The notes under the pieces are model-generated. The model ran no database searches, was not told the DNA's origin, and saw only the letters and a list, made by a program, of their open reading frames with translations. Shown here in pieces: positions 5,555 through 6,643 of a DNA stretch of 6,643 nucleotides. Position 1 is the first letter of the stretch. Every line of letters begins with the position of its first letter. Source of the stretch: Clostridia bacterium (GTDB taxonomy: Bacteria; Bacillota_A; Clostridia; Oscillospirales; CAG-272); assembly GCA_017631775.1 (NCBI GenBank), contig JAGBSQ010000104.1:1-6643 (forward strand), written 5' to 3'. The position numbers and the translations under genes were made by a program.

Positions 5555-5587
5555 AAAACAGCTCACCGCGCGGTGAGCTGTTTTTTT
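5555..5587 (+). terminator. Palindromic terminator with T run
   Basis: A perfect 30-base palindrome (5555-5584, 15-bp arms, core CAGCTCACCGC and its complement) followed by T through 5587. It lies 15 nt past the stop codon at 5539. It can also act on the minus strand, where the stem ends in TTTT and then GTTAATG, and so may close the oxidoreductase gene whose stop is at 5598. Confidence 0.9.
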
Positions 5588-5597
5588 GTTCTATCAA

Positions 5598-6643
5598 TTA
5601 GTTTTCGCCTGCGATTTCTCTTGCTACGAATACGCCGCTGGCGGATGCGTGAGAAAGCGAGTGGGTAATGCCGCTACCGTCGCCGATAACGTAAAGGCCG
5701 TCGTATTTGGTCTCAAGCTTTTCGTTGACCTTGACTTCCATATTGTAGAATTTTACTTCTACGCCATAAAGGAGAGTGTCGTCGTTTGCGGTACCGGGAG
5801 CGATCTTATCAAGCGCGTAAACCATTTCGATGATGCCATCGAGGATTCTCTTGGGGAGAACGAGGCTCAGGTCACCGGGAGTTGCGTTGAGCGTGGGAGT
5901 AACAAAGGACTCCTCAATTCTCTTTGCTGTGGAGCGCTGACCGCGAATGAGGTCGCCAAAGCGTTGAACGATAACGCCGCCGCCAAGCATATTGCTAAGT
6001 CTTGCAATCGACTCACCGTAGCCGTTAGAATCCCTAAAAGGCTCGGAGAAATGCTTTGCAACAAGAAGTGCGAAGTTGGTGTTGTTCGTATGCTTTGCAG
6101 GATCCTCGTAGCTGTGTCCGTTTACGGTAATGATGCCGTTGGTGTTCTCGTTAACAACCGCTCCGCGAGGGTTCATGCAGAAGGTGCGAACCTTATCGCC
6201 GTATTTGGGAGTGCGGTAAACGATCTTGCTTTCGTAAAGCTCATCGGTCAAGTGAGAGAATACCTCTGCAGGCAGCTCAACACGTACGCCGATATCTACA
6301 CGGCTGGACTCGGTGGGAATGTCCATTTCGCGGCAAACGGTCTCCATCCACTTGGAGCCGCTACGGCCAACCGAAACGATGCACTTCTCTGCCGTATATT
6401 CCTTTTTGCCGCAAATGACGCGATAGCCGTTATCCTCGCGCACAATGTGGTCAACGGGAGTATCAAAGAAGAAATCAACCTTGTCACAAAGGTGGTTGTA
6501 GATATTCTCCAATACGACATAGTTGATGTCGGTGCCAAGGTGGCGAACAGATGCATCAAGAAGATGCAAATCATTTTGCATGCAGATCTTTTTGAACTTG
6601 CTGCCTGCGGTGGAATACAGCTTTGTGCCCTCGCCGCCGTGGA
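5598..6643 (-). CDS. FAD-dependent dehydrogenase, COG2509-like (N-terminus missing)
   Basis: The frame is open to the window edge, giving 347 visible residues; the N-terminal Rossmann FAD-binding motif (GxGxxG) and the start lie beyond 6643. The ATG at 6581 is internal, because family-like sequence (HGGEGTKLYSTAGSKF) continues upstream of it in frame. Further matches to uncharacterised FAD-dependent dehydrogenases are the strand before the second FAD segment (CIVSVGRSGSKW), VDIGVRVELP, RTFCMNPRG, and the closing FAD-binding motif GDGSGITHSLSHASASG (the GDGSG codons at 5670-5684). Usual family length is about 450-530 residues, so roughly the last two thirds are seen. A flavoprotein oxidoreductase acting in the cytosol is likely; the substrate is unknown. 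Its stop is 13 bases from the end of the terminator hairpin of the convergent gene. Confidence 0.9.
   Translation of the reverse strand, partial: HGGEGTKLYSTAGSKFKKICMQNDLHLLDASVRHLGTDINYVVLENIYNHLCDKVDFFFDTPVDHIVREDNGYRVICGKKEYTAEKCIVSVGRSGSKWMETVCREMDIPTESSRVDIGVRVELPAEVFSHLTDELYESKIVYRTPKYGDKVRTFCMNPRGAVVNENTNGIITVNGHSYEDPAKHTNNTNFALLVAKHFSEPFRDSNGYGESIARLSNMLGGGVIVQRFGDLIRGQRSTAKRIEESFVTPTLNATPGDLSLVLPKRILDGIIEMVYALDKIAPGTANDDTLLYGVEVKFYNMEVKVNEKLETKYDGLYVIGDGSGITHSLSHASASGVFVAREIAGEN

Noticed and set aside
4841..5566. Long open frame on the minus strand opposite the membrane protein at 4988-5539
   Set aside because: It runs across the consensus promoter and into the terminator of the plus-strand gene; the translation is Cys/Gly/Phe-rich with no family likeness.

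Overview
The window looks like a chromosomal segment from a spore-forming anaerobic Firmicute of the class Clostridia, probably a gut-type lineage. The grounds are a SpoIIGA/pro-sigma-E pair, strong Shine-Dalgarno sites, near-consensus sigma-A promoters in AT-rich spacers, and an ACT/PFL-family gene pair typical of low-GC Gram-positives. No tRNA, rRNA, CRISPR array, insertion sequence or phage gene was found.

Layout. (1) 1-1548, plus strand: the 3' part of spoIIGA (membrane aspartic protease) followed 24 nt later by sigE (pro-sigma-E), closed by an 18-bp hairpin. SpoIIGA matures pro-sigma-E at the sporulation septum, so this is a processing enzyme next to its substrate. sigG, the usual next gene in this cluster, is absent here. 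(2) 1569-2595, minus strand: two tandem paralogous genes for small, basic, two-helix membrane proteins of unknown function. Each has its own extended -10 promoter and a short leader with a hairpin abutting the Shine-Dalgarno site, and an intrinsic terminator lies between them. The two leaders keep the same layout while the hairpin sequences differ. The 290 bases between these genes (1911-2200) hold the promoter and leader of the first, A/T-tract DNA, and the terminator of the second. (3) 2596-4858, minus strand: a three-gene operon encoding an ACT-domain protein (UPF0237), a PFL-family protein (UPF0210/DUF711) and a YfcE-like metallophosphodiesterase. Gaps are 11 and 13 nt, and each stop codon is embedded in the next gene's Shine-Dalgarno site. 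It is driven by TTGACT-17-TATAAT. (4) 4931-5587, plus strand: a divergent single gene for an unrecognised 183-residue membrane protein, with a fully consensus promoter and a palindromic terminator. (5) 5598-6643, minus strand: the C-terminal part of an FAD-dependent dehydrogenase (COG2509-like), running off the window end.

The functional links that can be defended are SpoIIGA acting on pro-sigma-E and the ACT/PFL pair, which is a conserved neighbourhood. The most interesting unexplained part is the duplicated small-membrane-protein module with its conserved leader architecture. I do not see a clearly new multi-gene system.
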